This document shows, in pieces, positions 33,517-42,286 of a stretch of DNA of 64,000 bases (its first letter is position 1; each line of letters opens with the position of its first letter). The position numbers and the translations under genes were made by a program. Under the pieces are notes generated by a model that was given only the letters and a program-made list of their open reading frames with translations, was not told the origin of the DNA and searched no databases. Source of the DNA: Streptomyces silvae (GTDB taxonomy: Bacteria; Actinomycetota; Actinomycetes; Streptomycetales; Streptomycetaceae); assembly GCF_016745505.1 (NCBI RefSeq), contig NZ_JAERUC010000170.1, forward strand, positions 1 through 64,000, written 5' to 3'.

Positions 33517-34865
33517 GCGTCCACCTTCTTGTTCGTCGGAGCCGCGGCGGTGCCTGCGGCCGGGGCCGAGGTGCGGGGCGCGGAGCCGCCGCCGGCGCCG
33601 CTGAAGTCGTACGCCGTCTCGGCGTGTTCGACCTGGTCGATGCCGGAGATCTCGTCGTCCTCCGAGACGCGCATCCCGATCGTCCTGTCCAGGATGAAGG
33701 CGAGGACCGCGGAGACGACCAGGGAGTACGCGAGGACCGCGAAGACACCGACGGCCTGCTTGCCGAGCTGGTCGAGCCCGCCCCCGTAGAAGAGGCCCTT
33801 GGCGTCGGACTGCACACCGCCGGTGGCGAAGAAGCCGACCAGGAGCGAGCCGATGACACCGCCGACGAGGTGGACGCCGACGACGTCCAGGGAGTCGTCG
33901 TAGCCGAGCTTGTACTTGAGGCCGACGGCCATGGCGCACAGCACACCGGCGATCACACCGACGGCGATGGCGCCGAGGGGGCTGACCGATCCGCCCGCGG
34001 GGGTGATGGCGACGAGGCCCGCGACGGCGCCGGACGCGGCACCCAGGGTGGTGAAGGAGCCGTGGCGGATCTTCTCGTAGGCGAGCCAGCCGAGGACCGC
34101 CGCACCGGTGGCGACCTGCGTGTTGACGAACATGACGGCCCCGACCCCGTCGTCGTTGCCGAGCCACGAGCCGGCGTTGAAGCCGAACCAGCCGAACCAC
34201 AGCAGCGCGGCGCCGAGCATGACGAGCGGCAGGCTGTGCGGCCGCATCGGGTCCTTCTTGAAGCCGACCCGCTTGCCGATGACGAGGATCACGCCGAGGG
34301 CCGCGGCACCGGCGTTGATGTGGACGGCCGTACCGCCGGCGAAGTCGATGACACCCAGCTCGTAGAGCCAGCCGCCGGCGCCCCAGACCCAGTGCGCGAC
34401 CGGGAAGTACACGACGGTGACCCAGAGCGTGATGAACAGCGCCCAGGAGGTGAACTTGACGCGGTCGGCGAGGGCACCGCTGATGAGGGCCGGGGTGAGC
34501 ACGGCGAACATCAGCTGGAAGACCGCGAAGACGTAGGTCGGGATCGTGTAGCCGTCCCAGAGTTCGGTGACGCCGATCCCGCTGAGACCGACGAAGTCCG
34601 AGCTCCAGCCGATGACGGAGCCGACATCGGTCCCGAAGGCGAGGCTGAATCCGTAGAGCACCCACAGGATCGTGACGATCCCGAGGCTGATGAAGCTCAT
34701 CATCAGCATGTTCAGAGTGCTCTTGACGCGGACCATGCCTCCGTAGAAGAAGGCCAGACCCGGGGTCATGAGCATCACCAGCGCGGAGCAGATGAGCATG
34801 AACCCTGTGTTGGCGGCAGACAGCTCGGGGGCGTCTGCGGCAAGCGTCGTGATGCCTGGGGGCAT
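33513..34865 (-). CDS. amtB: ammonium transporter AmtB
   Basis: This 450-residue Amt/MEP/Rh-family channel takes up ammonium. It has about 11 membrane segments and the family signatures FMLICSALVMLMTPGLAFFYGGMVR, VNAGAAALG (INAGAAALG) and DVVGVHLVGGVIGSLLVG. The last 40 residues are Pro/Ala-rich. It is the first gene of the amtB-glnK-glnD operon. A GlnR-type site lies about 98-135 bp upstream. Confidence 0.95.
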   Translation of the reverse strand: MPPGITTLAADAPELSAANTGFMLICSALVMLMTPGLAFFYGGMVRVKSTLNMLMMSFISLGIVTILWVLYGFSLAFGTDVGSVIGWSSDFVGLSGIGVTELWDGYTIPTYVFAVFQLMFAVLTPALISGALADRVKFTSWALFITLWVTVVYFPVAHWVWGAGGWLYELGVIDFAGGTAVHINAGAAALGVILVIGKRVGFKKDPMRPHSLPLVMLGAALLWFGWFGFNAGSWLGNDDGVGAVMFVNTQVATGAAVLGWLAYEKIRHGSFTTLGAASGAVAGLVAITPAGGSVSPLGAIAVGVIAGVLCAMAVGLKYKLGYDDSLDVVGVHLVGGVIGSLLVGFFATGGVQSDAKGLFYGGGLDQLGKQAVGVFAVLAYSLVVSAVLAFILDRTIGMRVSEDDEISGIDQVEHAETAYDFSGAGGGSAPRTSAPAAGTAAAPTNKKVDA

Positions 34866-34962
34866 CGGCGTCTCCTCGTCGTCGGTGCGGCCACGTGCGG
34901 GGGTGCGGGACCACGGTGAAAAGGTGCGGGCCGGTTATGCGCCATGAGATTCGCGCAGCGCG

Positions 34963-35000
34963 GTTTCCACGAATGCCGCACGGTGTTTCACCGCAGTGAC
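34963..35000 (-). promoter_or_regulatory. GlnR box upstream of amtB
   Basis: On the minus strand, GTCAC (35000-34996), a 6-nt spacer, GAAAC (34989-34985), 6 nt, CGGCA (34978-34974), 6 nt and GAAAC (34967-34963) form the a1-b1-a2-b2 layout of Streptomyces GlnR boxes. Three of the four half-sites are good matches. It suggests activation of amtB-glnK-glnD during nitrogen limitation. The rest of 34866-35203 shows nothing else. Confidence 0.8.
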
Positions 35001-35203
35001 GAAGAAGCGCCGGTTGTTACGTACCGATGAACCGGGGGTGTCGGGCCCCCTGTGCTGCCTACCATGCTGCCTGCGCCGCATACGGTGCGGCCGGAGCGCC
35101 CGGAAACGTGAACCGGCCACGACGGCGACCCGCTGACCTGGCAATGGGGGAGCCGAGTCGGGTGGTACGGGGGGCCGTCGTGGCCGGTGGCAGGGGGCCG
35201 GTG

Positions 35204-36679
35204 TCAGACCGCTTCGGCGGTCTCCGGCAGCTGCTCGGTGAGCAGGTCGGTGAGCCTGGCGACCTCGGGAATGTCGCCGAAGTCCCTGGCAGCGGTGTCG
35301 ACGGTCTTGCGGAGCCGGGTGTTCACGCGCTCCGACCGGACGCTCTTGGCGATCTTCAGGGCCTGGGTGGCCAGCACGGTCGACTCCTCCGGCTCGCGCT
35401 TGAGCAGATGCACGGTGGCCATGCCGATCAGATTGAGCGCGAAGGACCGCTGGTGCTCCTTGTCCTCGCCGAAGAGCTGGACGGCGCGGGCCATGACGGG
35501 CTCCGCGAGCGAGGCGTACGTGGGGCTGCGGCCGGCGACATAGGCGAGGTCACGGTAGGAGTGCGAGTTCTCGCCGTGCAGCTCCGCCTCGGAGAAGAAG
35601 CGGATCCAGTCGGGCTCGGGCTCGTCGTCGAGGGCGGCGTCGGCGAAGGTGTCCTCGGCCATCCGGACCGCCCGCTTGCACTTGCTCGGCTGGCCCATGT
35701 TGGCGTAGGCGCGGGCCTCCATCGCATACAGCATGGACTGGGTCCGCGCGGTGGCGCAGTCCCGGCTTCCGTACTGCGCGAGATGGATGAGTTCGAGTGC
35801 GTCGTCGGGCCTGCCGAGGTGGATCATCTGGCGGCTCATGCTGGAGAGGATGTACGAGCCGAGGGGCTTGTCGCCGGCCTCCTTGGAGGCGTGCAGGGCG
35901 AGCACGAAGTACTTCTGGGCGGTGGGCTGGAGCCCCACGTCGTAGCTCATCCAGCCCGCGAGCTCGGCCAGCTCGGCCGCGCAGCGGAACAGGCGCTTCG
36001 CGGTGGCCTGGGGCTGCGGCTCCTGGAGCAGGTCGGTGACCTCGTGGAGCTGGCCGACGACGGCCTTGCGGCGCAGTCCGCCGCCGCACTGGGCGTCCCA
36101 CTGGCGGAACATCGCCGTGGTGGACTCCAGCAGGTCCAGCTCGGGCCCGGAGAGCCGCGAGGGGCGGCTCTCGGCGGTCGGCAGCTCGGGTTCCGGCTGC
36201 CCCGCGCGGCTGACGGGCACCAGCCAGCGCTGCATGGGCTCGATGAGGGTGGGGCCGGCGGCCAGGGCGAGGGAGCTGCCGAGGAAGCCGCGCCGGGCGA
36301 GCATGAGGTCGCTGCGGGAGAACTCGCTGAGCAGGGCGACGGTCTGCGGGCCCGCCCAGGGCAGGTCGACCCCCGCCACCGAGGGCGCCTGGTGGGCGGC
36401 GCGCAGTCCGAGGTCCTCGACGGAGACGACGGTGCCGAAGCGCTCGGAGAAGAGCTCGGAGAGGATGCGCGGGATCGGTTCGCGGGGCTGTTCGCCGTCG
36501 AGCCAGCGGCGCACACGGGAGGTGTCGGTGCTGATGTGGTGGGCACCCAGCTGGCGGGCCCGGCGGTTCACCTGGCGGGCGAGCTCGCCCTTCGACCAGC
36601 CGCTCCGGACGAACCACGATCCCAACTGCCCGTTGGGGCGCTTCCCGGCATTCGTCTCGCCTGCGCCGCTGCCACTCAC
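35204..36679 (-). CDS. nsdA: NsdA-type regulator of sporulation and antibiotic production
   Basis: This 491-residue protein matches Streptomyces NsdA, a negative regulator of sporulation and antibiotic production, placed beside amtB as in S. coelicolor. The N-terminus carries an HTH-like segment (WSKGELARQVNRRARQL and SRVRRWLDGEQP). The rest is helical, with repeat-like segments resembling tetratricopeptide repeats (LHEVTDLLQEP, then GRPDDALELIHLAQYG and NMGQPSKCKRAVRMAEDTF). It is read away from the Prim-Pol-like gene. Confidence 0.85.
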   Translation of the reverse strand: MSGSGAGETNAGKRPNGQLGSWFVRSGWSKGELARQVNRRARQLGAHHISTDTSRVRRWLDGEQPREPIPRILSELFSERFGTVVSVEDLGLRAAHQAPSVAGVDLPWAGPQTVALLSEFSRSDLMLARRGFLGSSLALAAGPTLIEPMQRWLVPVSRAGQPEPELPTAESRPSRLSGPELDLLESTTAMFRQWDAQCGGGLRRKAVVGQLHEVTDLLQEPQPQATAKRLFRCAAELAELAGWMSYDVGLQPTAQKYFVLALHASKEAGDKPLGSYILSSMSRQMIHLGRPDDALELIHLAQYGSRDCATARTQSMLYAMEARAYANMGQPSKCKRAVRMAEDTFADAALDDEPEPDWIRFFSEAELHGENSHSYRDLAYVAGRSPTYASLAEPVMARAVQLFGEDKEHQRSFALNLIGMATVHLLKREPEESTVLATQALKIAKSVRSERVNTRLRKTVDTAARDFGDIPEVARLTDLLTEQLPETAEAV

Positions 36680-37100
36680 TGGAACGCCCCCATCCCGCCG
36701 AAACCTGTCCGCGCGAACCTCTACCAGAATGCCGTGCCCCGGCGCGGCCCGTACGGGCGTTGCGCACTATCGAACAGATCGGCGATTTGCCCGAGGCATA
36801 GTCAACTGCACATGCAATTGCAGCTTCGAGTACCCACGGTAATCCTACGATCACCGCCCCTGCGAGGGTCGTTGCAGAAACGCCACCATTCGCCACCCCT
36901 TCGAGTTAACCCGTTCGGCGCAGTCCGCGATTCACTTGACAGGTCGCGATCAGCAGCAAGCGGAGTGAAGCACTCAGGGGCGCGCGGTCCACTTCGCACA
37001 CTCCTGCGACACCACCCCGCGCGCCGGCGGATCCGCGGCGGCGGAGGACGTCCCGTACTCCGGTCGTAACCACCGGTGAGTCGCACCCGTTGGAGGGGGC
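36680..37100. other. 421-bp divergent region between nsdA and the Prim-Pol-like gene
   Basis: Both promoters should lie here. A good -35-like TTGACA is at 36936-36941 on the plus strand but lacks a clear -10. A partial dyad CTGCA..TGCAG lies at about 36808-36825. I see no RNA gene or other repeat. Confidence 0.35.
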
Positions 37101-37748
37101 ATGGGCTTCACGATCGGCGGCATCCGGGAGATGCGGTCCGGCACGCGACGGCGCGGCCGTGCTGCCGGGGCGACCGCGGTGGCCGAATACACAGGACTCT
37201 GGGGCTGGGCGGTGGCGCCGGGCGCACGCGCCTCGGCGGGCGTCTGCTCGTGCGGTGACACGGCGTGCTCCGCCCCCGGCGCGCACCCGCTGGACTTCGC
37301 CGACGAGGTGCCGCCGGGCGCCACCCTCGGCATGGCCACGGACGCCTGGGCCGAGGTGCCGGGCGCCTCGATGCTGCTCCCCGTGGGCCGGTCGTTCGAC
37401 GTGCTCGACGTCCCCGAGGCGGCGGGGAGGCGCGCACTGGTGCGGATGGAGCGGATGGGCCTGCCGCTGGGCCCGGTGTCGGTGACGCCGTCCGGCCGTA
37501 CCCAGTTCTTCGTCGCCCCCGGGGCCGCGGCCGGGCTGCCCGGGCTGCTCTACCGGATGGGCTGGGACGACGCGGACCTGGACCTGCGCGCGCTGGGCCG
37601 CGGCGCGTACGTCACCGCTCCCCCGTCGGACCTCGGCGGCCTCGGCCCGGTCCGCTGGCTGCGCCCGCCGGTGCCGGACACGGCCGCCGCTCCCCCGCAG
37701 GCCAGGCTGCTGCTGGGCACCCTCGCCTACATATGCCACCGGTGGTGA
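37101..37748 (+). CDS. Prim-Pol-fold homologue with degenerate catalytic residues
   Basis: This 215-residue protein has the layout of the N-terminal half of bifunctional primase/polymerases: VAEYTGLWGWAVAPGA, a Cys pair in SCGDTACSAPG, FDVLDVPEAAG, QFFVAPG, DLDLRALGRGAYVTAPPS. The first Asp of the DxD is kept (DVLD), but the second is Pro, and the catalytic His of the RGxH region is replaced (SGRTQFF). It therefore probably lacks polymerase activity. The ATG has GGAGGGGGC immediately upstream. Genes of this type stand next to nsdA and ftsY in Streptomyces; the function is unknown. Confidence 0.7.
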   Translation: MGFTIGGIREMRSGTRRRGRAAGATAVAEYTGLWGWAVAPGARASAGVCSCGDTACSAPGAHPLDFADEVPPGATLGMATDAWAEVPGASMLLPVGRSFDVLDVPEAAGRRALVRMERMGLPLGPVSVTPSGRTQFFVAPGAAAGLPGLLYRMGWDDADLDLRALGRGAYVTAPPSDLGGLGPVRWLRPPVPDTAAAPPQARLLLGTLAYICHRW

Positions 37749-37753
37749 ACGCC

Positions 37754-37789
37754 GAAGGGCGGTGAACCCTCCGGGGTCCACCGCCCTTC
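37754..37789. terminator. bidirectional terminator between the Prim-Pol-like gene and ftsY
   Basis: GAAGGGCGGTG (37754-37764) pairs with CACCGCCCTTC (37779-37789); the stem extends inward by ACCC/GGGT past one mismatch. It sits between convergent genes. Confidence 0.7.
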
Positions 37790-37812
37790 ACGCGTACCCG
37801 GGGTACGTGCGG

Positions 37813-39018
37813 TCAGTCGCCGATCAGCGCGTCGACGAAGGCGCCCGGCTCGAACGGCGCCAGGTCGTCCGGCCCCTCGCCGAGGCCGATGAGCTTCACG
37901 GGGACGCCCAGCTCGCGCTGGACCGCGATCACGATGCCGCCCTTGGCGGTGCCGTCCAGCTTGGTCAGGACGATGCCGGTGATGTCGACCACCTCTGCGA
38001 AGACCCGCGCCTGGACGAGGCCGTTCTGTCCGGTCGTGGCGTCGAGGACGAGCAGGATCTCGTCGAGCGGACCGTGCTTCTCGACGACGCGCTTGACCTT
38101 GCCGAGCTCGTCCATCAGGCCGGTCTTGGTGTGCAGCCGGCCCGCGGTGTCGATGAGCACCACGTCGGCGCCCTCGGCGATGCCCTCCTTGACCGCGTCG
38201 AAGGCGATCGAGGCGGGGTCGCCGCCCTCGGGCCCGCGCACCGTACGGGCGCCGACGCGCTCGCCCCAGGTCTGGAGCTGGTCGGCGGCGGCGGCACGGA
38301 AGGTGTCCGCGGCGCCGAGCACGACGCTGCGGCCGTCGGCGACGAGCACCCGGGCGAGCTTGCCCGTCGTGGTCGTCTTGCCGGTGCCGTTGACCCCGAC
38401 GACCATCACGACGCCGGGGGTCGCTTCGCCGCCCTCGGTCTTCACCGTGCGGTCGAAGTCGGGACCGAGCAGGGTGACGAGCTCCTCGCGCAGCAGGGTG
38501 CGCAACTCGTCGGGCGTACGCGTGCCGAGGACACGGACCCGCTCACGGAGCCGCTCCACGAGCTCCTGGGTGGGGGCGACGCCGACGTCGGCGGTGAGGA
38601 GGGTGTCCTCGATCTCCTCCCAGGTGTCCTCGTCGAGGTTGTCGCGGGACAGGAGCGTGAGCAGCCCCTTGCCCAGGGAGTTCTGCGAACGGGCGAGCCG
38701 GGCGCGGAGCCGCACCAGGCGGCCGGCGGTGGGCTCGGGGACTTCGAGCTCGGGGATCTCCGGCTCGATGACGACGGGGGTCTCCTCCACGGGAGTCCCG
38801 GCGCCGGGGAGACCGACCTCCTCGATGGTGCGCCGCGCTTCGTCGCGCGGCGTCTCGGCCTCCTCGCCGACGTGGGGCTCGGCGGGAGGAGTGAGGGTCG
38901 GCGTGCTCGACGGTGCCGAGGGCGGCAGCTGCTTCTTCTTGCGGCTGCTGACCACGAGCCCGCTGATCAGGCCGACCGCGACCAGGGCGATGACTACAGC
39001 AAGGATGACGATTTCCAT
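37813..39018 (-). CDS. ftsY: SRP receptor FtsY
   Basis: FtsY is the membrane-bound GTPase that docks the SRP-ribosome complex. The 401-residue protein begins with a membrane anchor (EIVILAVVIALVAVGLISG, about 2-21), then an acidic linker (about 35-95), then the NG domain: VVGVNGTGKTTTTGKL, AADTFRAAAADQL, LIDTAGRLHTKTGLMDEL, VLTKLDGTAKGG. The ATG at 39018 is set by the anchor. It runs opposite the Prim-Pol-like gene. Confidence 0.96.
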   Translation of the reverse strand: MEIVILAVVIALVAVGLISGLVVSSRKKKQLPPSAPSSTPTLTPPAEPHVGEEAETPRDEARRTIEEVGLPGAGTPVEETPVVIEPEIPELEVPEPTAGRLVRLRARLARSQNSLGKGLLTLLSRDNLDEDTWEEIEDTLLTADVGVAPTQELVERLRERVRVLGTRTPDELRTLLREELVTLLGPDFDRTVKTEGGEATPGVVMVVGVNGTGKTTTTGKLARVLVADGRSVVLGAADTFRAAAADQLQTWGERVGARTVRGPEGGDPASIAFDAVKEGIAEGADVVLIDTAGRLHTKTGLMDELGKVKRVVEKHGPLDEILLVLDATTGQNGLVQARVFAEVVDITGIVLTKLDGTAKGGIVIAVQRELGVPVKLIGLGEGPDDLAPFEPGAFVDALIGD

Positions 39019-39128
39019 AACGCGTCCAGTATCGGCCACAGCCGTGGTCCGGCGCGGCTGCCGGGAGCTGCGGGCGTCCACCGCATGGTCGGTATGCCAC
39101 GTTTGGGCGTAAAGGTACGCTGCTGCCC

Positions 39129-40520
39129 GTGGAGAACCGCGGCCTGGATCCCGTCCCCGACGACGAGCGGACCGGCCGGGTCCGCAGCCTCTTCCCCACC
39201 TGGGTGACGGCGAACATGACGGTGCTGCTGCTGACCGTGGGAGCCGGGCTGACCGTCTTCGACGGGCTGAACTTCTGGCAGGTGCTGTTCGTGGCGGTCA
39301 CGGCGCCCGTGGTCTCGTTCGGGCTGGTGGGCCTCGTGTCGATCGCGGGCAAGCGGGGCGGGGCGCCGGGCATGGCACTGTCGAGGGCGGTCTTCGGGCA
39401 GCGCGGCAATCTCTTCCCCGGGGCCCTGCTGTGGGTGGTCCGCTGGGGCTGGGAGACGGTGAACGCGGTCACCGGCTCGTACGCCCTGCTGGCGGTTCTC
39501 GATCTGGCGTTCGGCATCCGGCGTACCCACACGCTGATCCTGGTGACGCTGACGGCCTTCGTCGCGGCGAGCTTCCTCGTGTCCGGGCTGGGGATCAGGG
39601 CACTGCGCCTGTCCTCGCGGACCTCCGTCCAGCTCTTCGGCGCCGCGAGCCTGCTCGTCCTGGTCCATCTGATCGGCTCGGCCCCGTGGCGTACGGTCCT
39701 GGACCGGCCCCCCGGCCCGTCGGCACTGATGATCGCGGGGATCGGGACCCTGGCGGCCGGCGGGATCAGCTGGGTCCCCTCCGCCCCCGACTTCGCCCGC
39801 TACCTGCCACGCTCCGCCTCCGGCCGCGCGATGGTCGGCGCGGCCGTGGGCGGGGCGCTGGTCACCGTGCTGCCGATGGTGATGATGGGCGCGGTGATGG
39901 CGGTGAGCTCGCCGCACCTGGCGGTGACGAAGGATCCCGTGGCGTTCATCGGCGAGCTGCTGCCGAAGTGGATCTCGGTGCCCTATCTCCTGACGGCGGT
40001 CGTCGGCATGGCGCTGATCAACGCGATGTCGATGTACTCCGCGGGCTTCACCGCGCAGACCCTCGGGTTCGCGATCCCCCGCGCCTGGGCCGTGGGCGTC
40101 AACGCGACGATCAGCCTGCTCCTCGGCGGAGCGCTGATGATGGTGGCGACCAGCTTCATCGACACCTTCCTGTCGTTCCTCACGCTGCTGGGCGTGACGT
40201 TCTCCGCGTGGCTCGGGGTCTTCGGCGTGGACCTGCTGAGAGGCCGTACGTACGATCCCGTGGCCCTCATGGACACCGCGCCGGGCAGCGGCTACTGGTA
40301 CGCCGGGGGCTTCAGCCGGCCGGCCATGGCCGCCTGGGCCGCCGCCCTGGTGACGGGACTGCTGTTCACCGAGGTCGAGTGGTTCTCCGGCCCGCTCACC
40401 GCGTCCTGGATCGGGCGTCACGGGCTGGGCTGGGCGGCCACGATCCTGGTCGCGGCCGGGGTGTACGCCGCGCTGCCGCGCCCCGCGGACGGGATGGGCG
40501 GGGAGCCGGCCAGGTTCTGA
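39129..40520 (+). CDS. NCS1-type purine/cytosine permease
   Basis: This 463-residue transporter has about 12 membrane segments, typical of the NCS1 (nucleobase:cation symporter-1) family, with FPTWVTANMTVLLLTVGAGLTVFDGLNFWQ, the WVPSAPDFARYLPR loop and the ISVPYLLTAVVGMALINAMSMYSAGF stretch. The substrate is likely a purine or cytosine-type base, but this cannot be fixed. The GTG at 39129 has no strong ribosome-binding site, so it may be a near-leaderless transcript. It is convergent with glcP. Confidence 0.85.
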   Translation: MENRGLDPVPDDERTGRVRSLFPTWVTANMTVLLLTVGAGLTVFDGLNFWQVLFVAVTAPVVSFGLVGLVSIAGKRGGAPGMALSRAVFGQRGNLFPGALLWVVRWGWETVNAVTGSYALLAVLDLAFGIRRTHTLILVTLTAFVAASFLVSGLGIRALRLSSRTSVQLFGAASLLVLVHLIGSAPWRTVLDRPPGPSALMIAGIGTLAAGGISWVPSAPDFARYLPRSASGRAMVGAAVGGALVTVLPMVMMGAVMAVSSPHLAVTKDPVAFIGELLPKWISVPYLLTAVVGMALINAMSMYSAGFTAQTLGFAIPRAWAVGVNATISLLLGGALMMVATSFIDTFLSFLTLLGVTFSAWLGVFGVDLLRGRTYDPVALMDTAPGSGYWYAGGFSRPAMAAWAAALVTGLLFTEVEWFSGPLTASWIGRHGLGWAATILVAAGVYAALPRPADGMGGEPARF

Positions 40521-40551
40521 CGCCGTGTCCGGCGGCCGGGCCCGTGACATG

Positions 40552-40592
40552 CCGCTGCCCCGGGCCGGCATGGGGCCGGACCGGGGCAGCGG
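40552..40592. terminator. bidirectional terminator between the NCS1 permease and glcP
   Basis: CCGCTGCCCCGG (40552-40563) pairs with CCGGGGCAGCGG (40581-40592) across an inner GC-rich loop. It lies between two convergent genes. Confidence 0.72.
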
Positions 40593-40614
40593 TCGAGGAG
40601 AGGGGCAGCGGGGA

Positions 40615-42033
40615 TCAGCCCATCTCCTCCAGCGCCTTGCCCTTGGTCTCCTTGACGAACTTGAGCACGAAGGGGATCGAGAGCACGGCGAAGCAGGTGT
40701 AGATGATGTAGGTGCCCGACAGGTTCCAGTCGGCCAGGCTCGGGAAGCTCGCGGTGATGGCCCAGTTGGCGATCCACTGCGCGGAGGCGGCGACACCGAG
40801 CGCCGCGGCGCGGAGCCGGTTCGGGAACATCTCGCCGAGGAAGACCCAGACCACGACACCCCACGAGAGGGCGAAGAAGAGCACGAACACGTGGGCCGCG
40901 ATCAGGGCCACGACACCCTGGGTGTTGGGCAGCTTGCCGTCGACCAGGTCCGCGGAGAAGGCCCACGCCTCGAACGCCAGGGCGATGGCCATACCGGTGG
41001 AGCCGATGAGTGCGAGCGGCCGGCGGCCGACCCGGTCCACCAGGATCATGGCGATCACGGTGCCGATGATGTTGATGATCGATGTGGTGAACGAGTAGAA
41101 GAACGAGTCGGTCGGGTCGATGCCGACGGACTGCCACAGCGTCGCCGAGTAGTAGAACGCGACGTTGATACCGACGAGCTGCTGGAAGATCGACAGCCCG
41201 ATACCGACCCAGACGATCGGCAGGAAGCCGAAGCGGCTCCCGAGCAGGTCGCTGAACTTGGACTTGTGCTCACGGCGCATGGCCGTCTCGATCTCGTTCA
41301 CCCGCGCGTCGAGGTCGACGTTCTTGCCCTCGACCTCTTCGAGGATCTTCCGGGCACGGTCGCGCTTGCCGACGGAGATCAGGAAGCGGGGCGACTCGGG
41401 GATCGCGAAGGAGAGCAGTCCGTACAGGACGGCCGGGACGACCATCACGCCGAGCATCCACTGCCAGGCCTCGAGGCCGCCGATCTTGCCGCGCTGGTCA
41501 CCGTCGGCGAGCTGCAGGATGCCGTAGTTGACCAGCTGGGAGATGGCGATGCCGATGACGATCGCGGCCTGCTGGAAGGAGCCGAGGCGGCCGCGGTAGG
41601 CGGGCGGCGAGACCTCGGCGATGTAGGCCGGGCCGATGACCGAGGCCATGCCGATCGCGAAGCCGCCGATGATCCGCCACATGGCGAGGTCCCAGAGGGC
41701 GAACGGGAGCGCGGAGCCGACGGCGCTGATGGTGAACAGCACCGAGGCGATCTGCATGCAGCGGATACGGCCGATCCGGTCGGCGATGCGTCCCGCCGTC
41801 GCCGCGCCGATGGCACAGCCGATCAGCGCGATGGCGATCACCTGGGCGAGCGTTCCCGATCCGATGTCATAGCGGTGACGGATGGCCTCGACCGCACCGT
41901 TGATCACGGAGCTGTCGTATCCGAAGAGGAAGCCGCCCATCGCTGCGGCTGCGGTGATGAAGATGACATGGCCGAGGTGGTCCGGGTGGGCCTCCCGGGC
42001 TCCGGACTCCGGTCCGCGAGATGTGCTGGTCAC
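40615..42033 (-). CDS. glcP: glucose permease GlcP (MFS sugar porter)
   Basis: This 472-residue major facilitator has 12 membrane segments. Sugar-porter signatures are present: FLFGYDSSVINGA, AGRIADRIGR, AEVSPPAYRGRLGSFQQ, IPESPRFLI, QQLVGINVAFYYS and VDRVGRRPL. In S. coelicolor glcP next to smc encodes the main glucose uptake system; length and position fit. A promoter-like site lies about 105 bp upstream. It is a single gene between the NCS1 permease and smc. Confidence 0.9.
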   Translation of the reverse strand: MTSTSRGPESGAREAHPDHLGHVIFITAAAAMGGFLFGYDSSVINGAVEAIRHRYDIGSGTLAQVIAIALIGCAIGAATAGRIADRIGRIRCMQIASVLFTISAVGSALPFALWDLAMWRIIGGFAIGMASVIGPAYIAEVSPPAYRGRLGSFQQAAIVIGIAISQLVNYGILQLADGDQRGKIGGLEAWQWMLGVMVVPAVLYGLLSFAIPESPRFLISVGKRDRARKILEEVEGKNVDLDARVNEIETAMRREHKSKFSDLLGSRFGFLPIVWVGIGLSIFQQLVGINVAFYYSATLWQSVGIDPTDSFFYSFTTSIINIIGTVIAMILVDRVGRRPLALIGSTGMAIALAFEAWAFSADLVDGKLPNTQGVVALIAAHVFVLFFALSWGVVVWVFLGEMFPNRLRAAALGVAASAQWIANWAITASFPSLADWNLSGTYIIYTCFAVLSIPFVLKFVKETKGKALEEMG

Positions 42034-42139
42034 ATGAACTCCTGGTACCTGGCCGCAACGTCAGGTGTGGGGGGTGAGCCCTCCTAGTGGCGCACAGCTT
42101 CCGGCCGACCACCACTTGAAGGTAAAAACAACATTGCTG

Positions 42140-42167
42140 AGGTTATGCGTTCAAGTTTCGAAGTCAA
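42140..42167 (-). promoter_or_regulatory. candidate glcP promoter
   Basis: On the minus strand, TTGACT (42167-42162) and TAACCT (42145-42140) are separated by 16 bp, close to a sigma-70/HrdB consensus. The predicted leader is about 100 nt. The flanking DNA is unusually A/T-rich for this genome. Confidence 0.5.
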
Positions 42168-42286
42168 GACTCCGGTTCCGGTGAAGAGGTTCCTCACAAG
42201 TACCCAGGAGCGCCCAAAAGGTGCGTTGAAGTGTTGAAGATTCGGTAAAGACGATGTGACCACGCGTCAGCCACTGCGGGGAGGGC

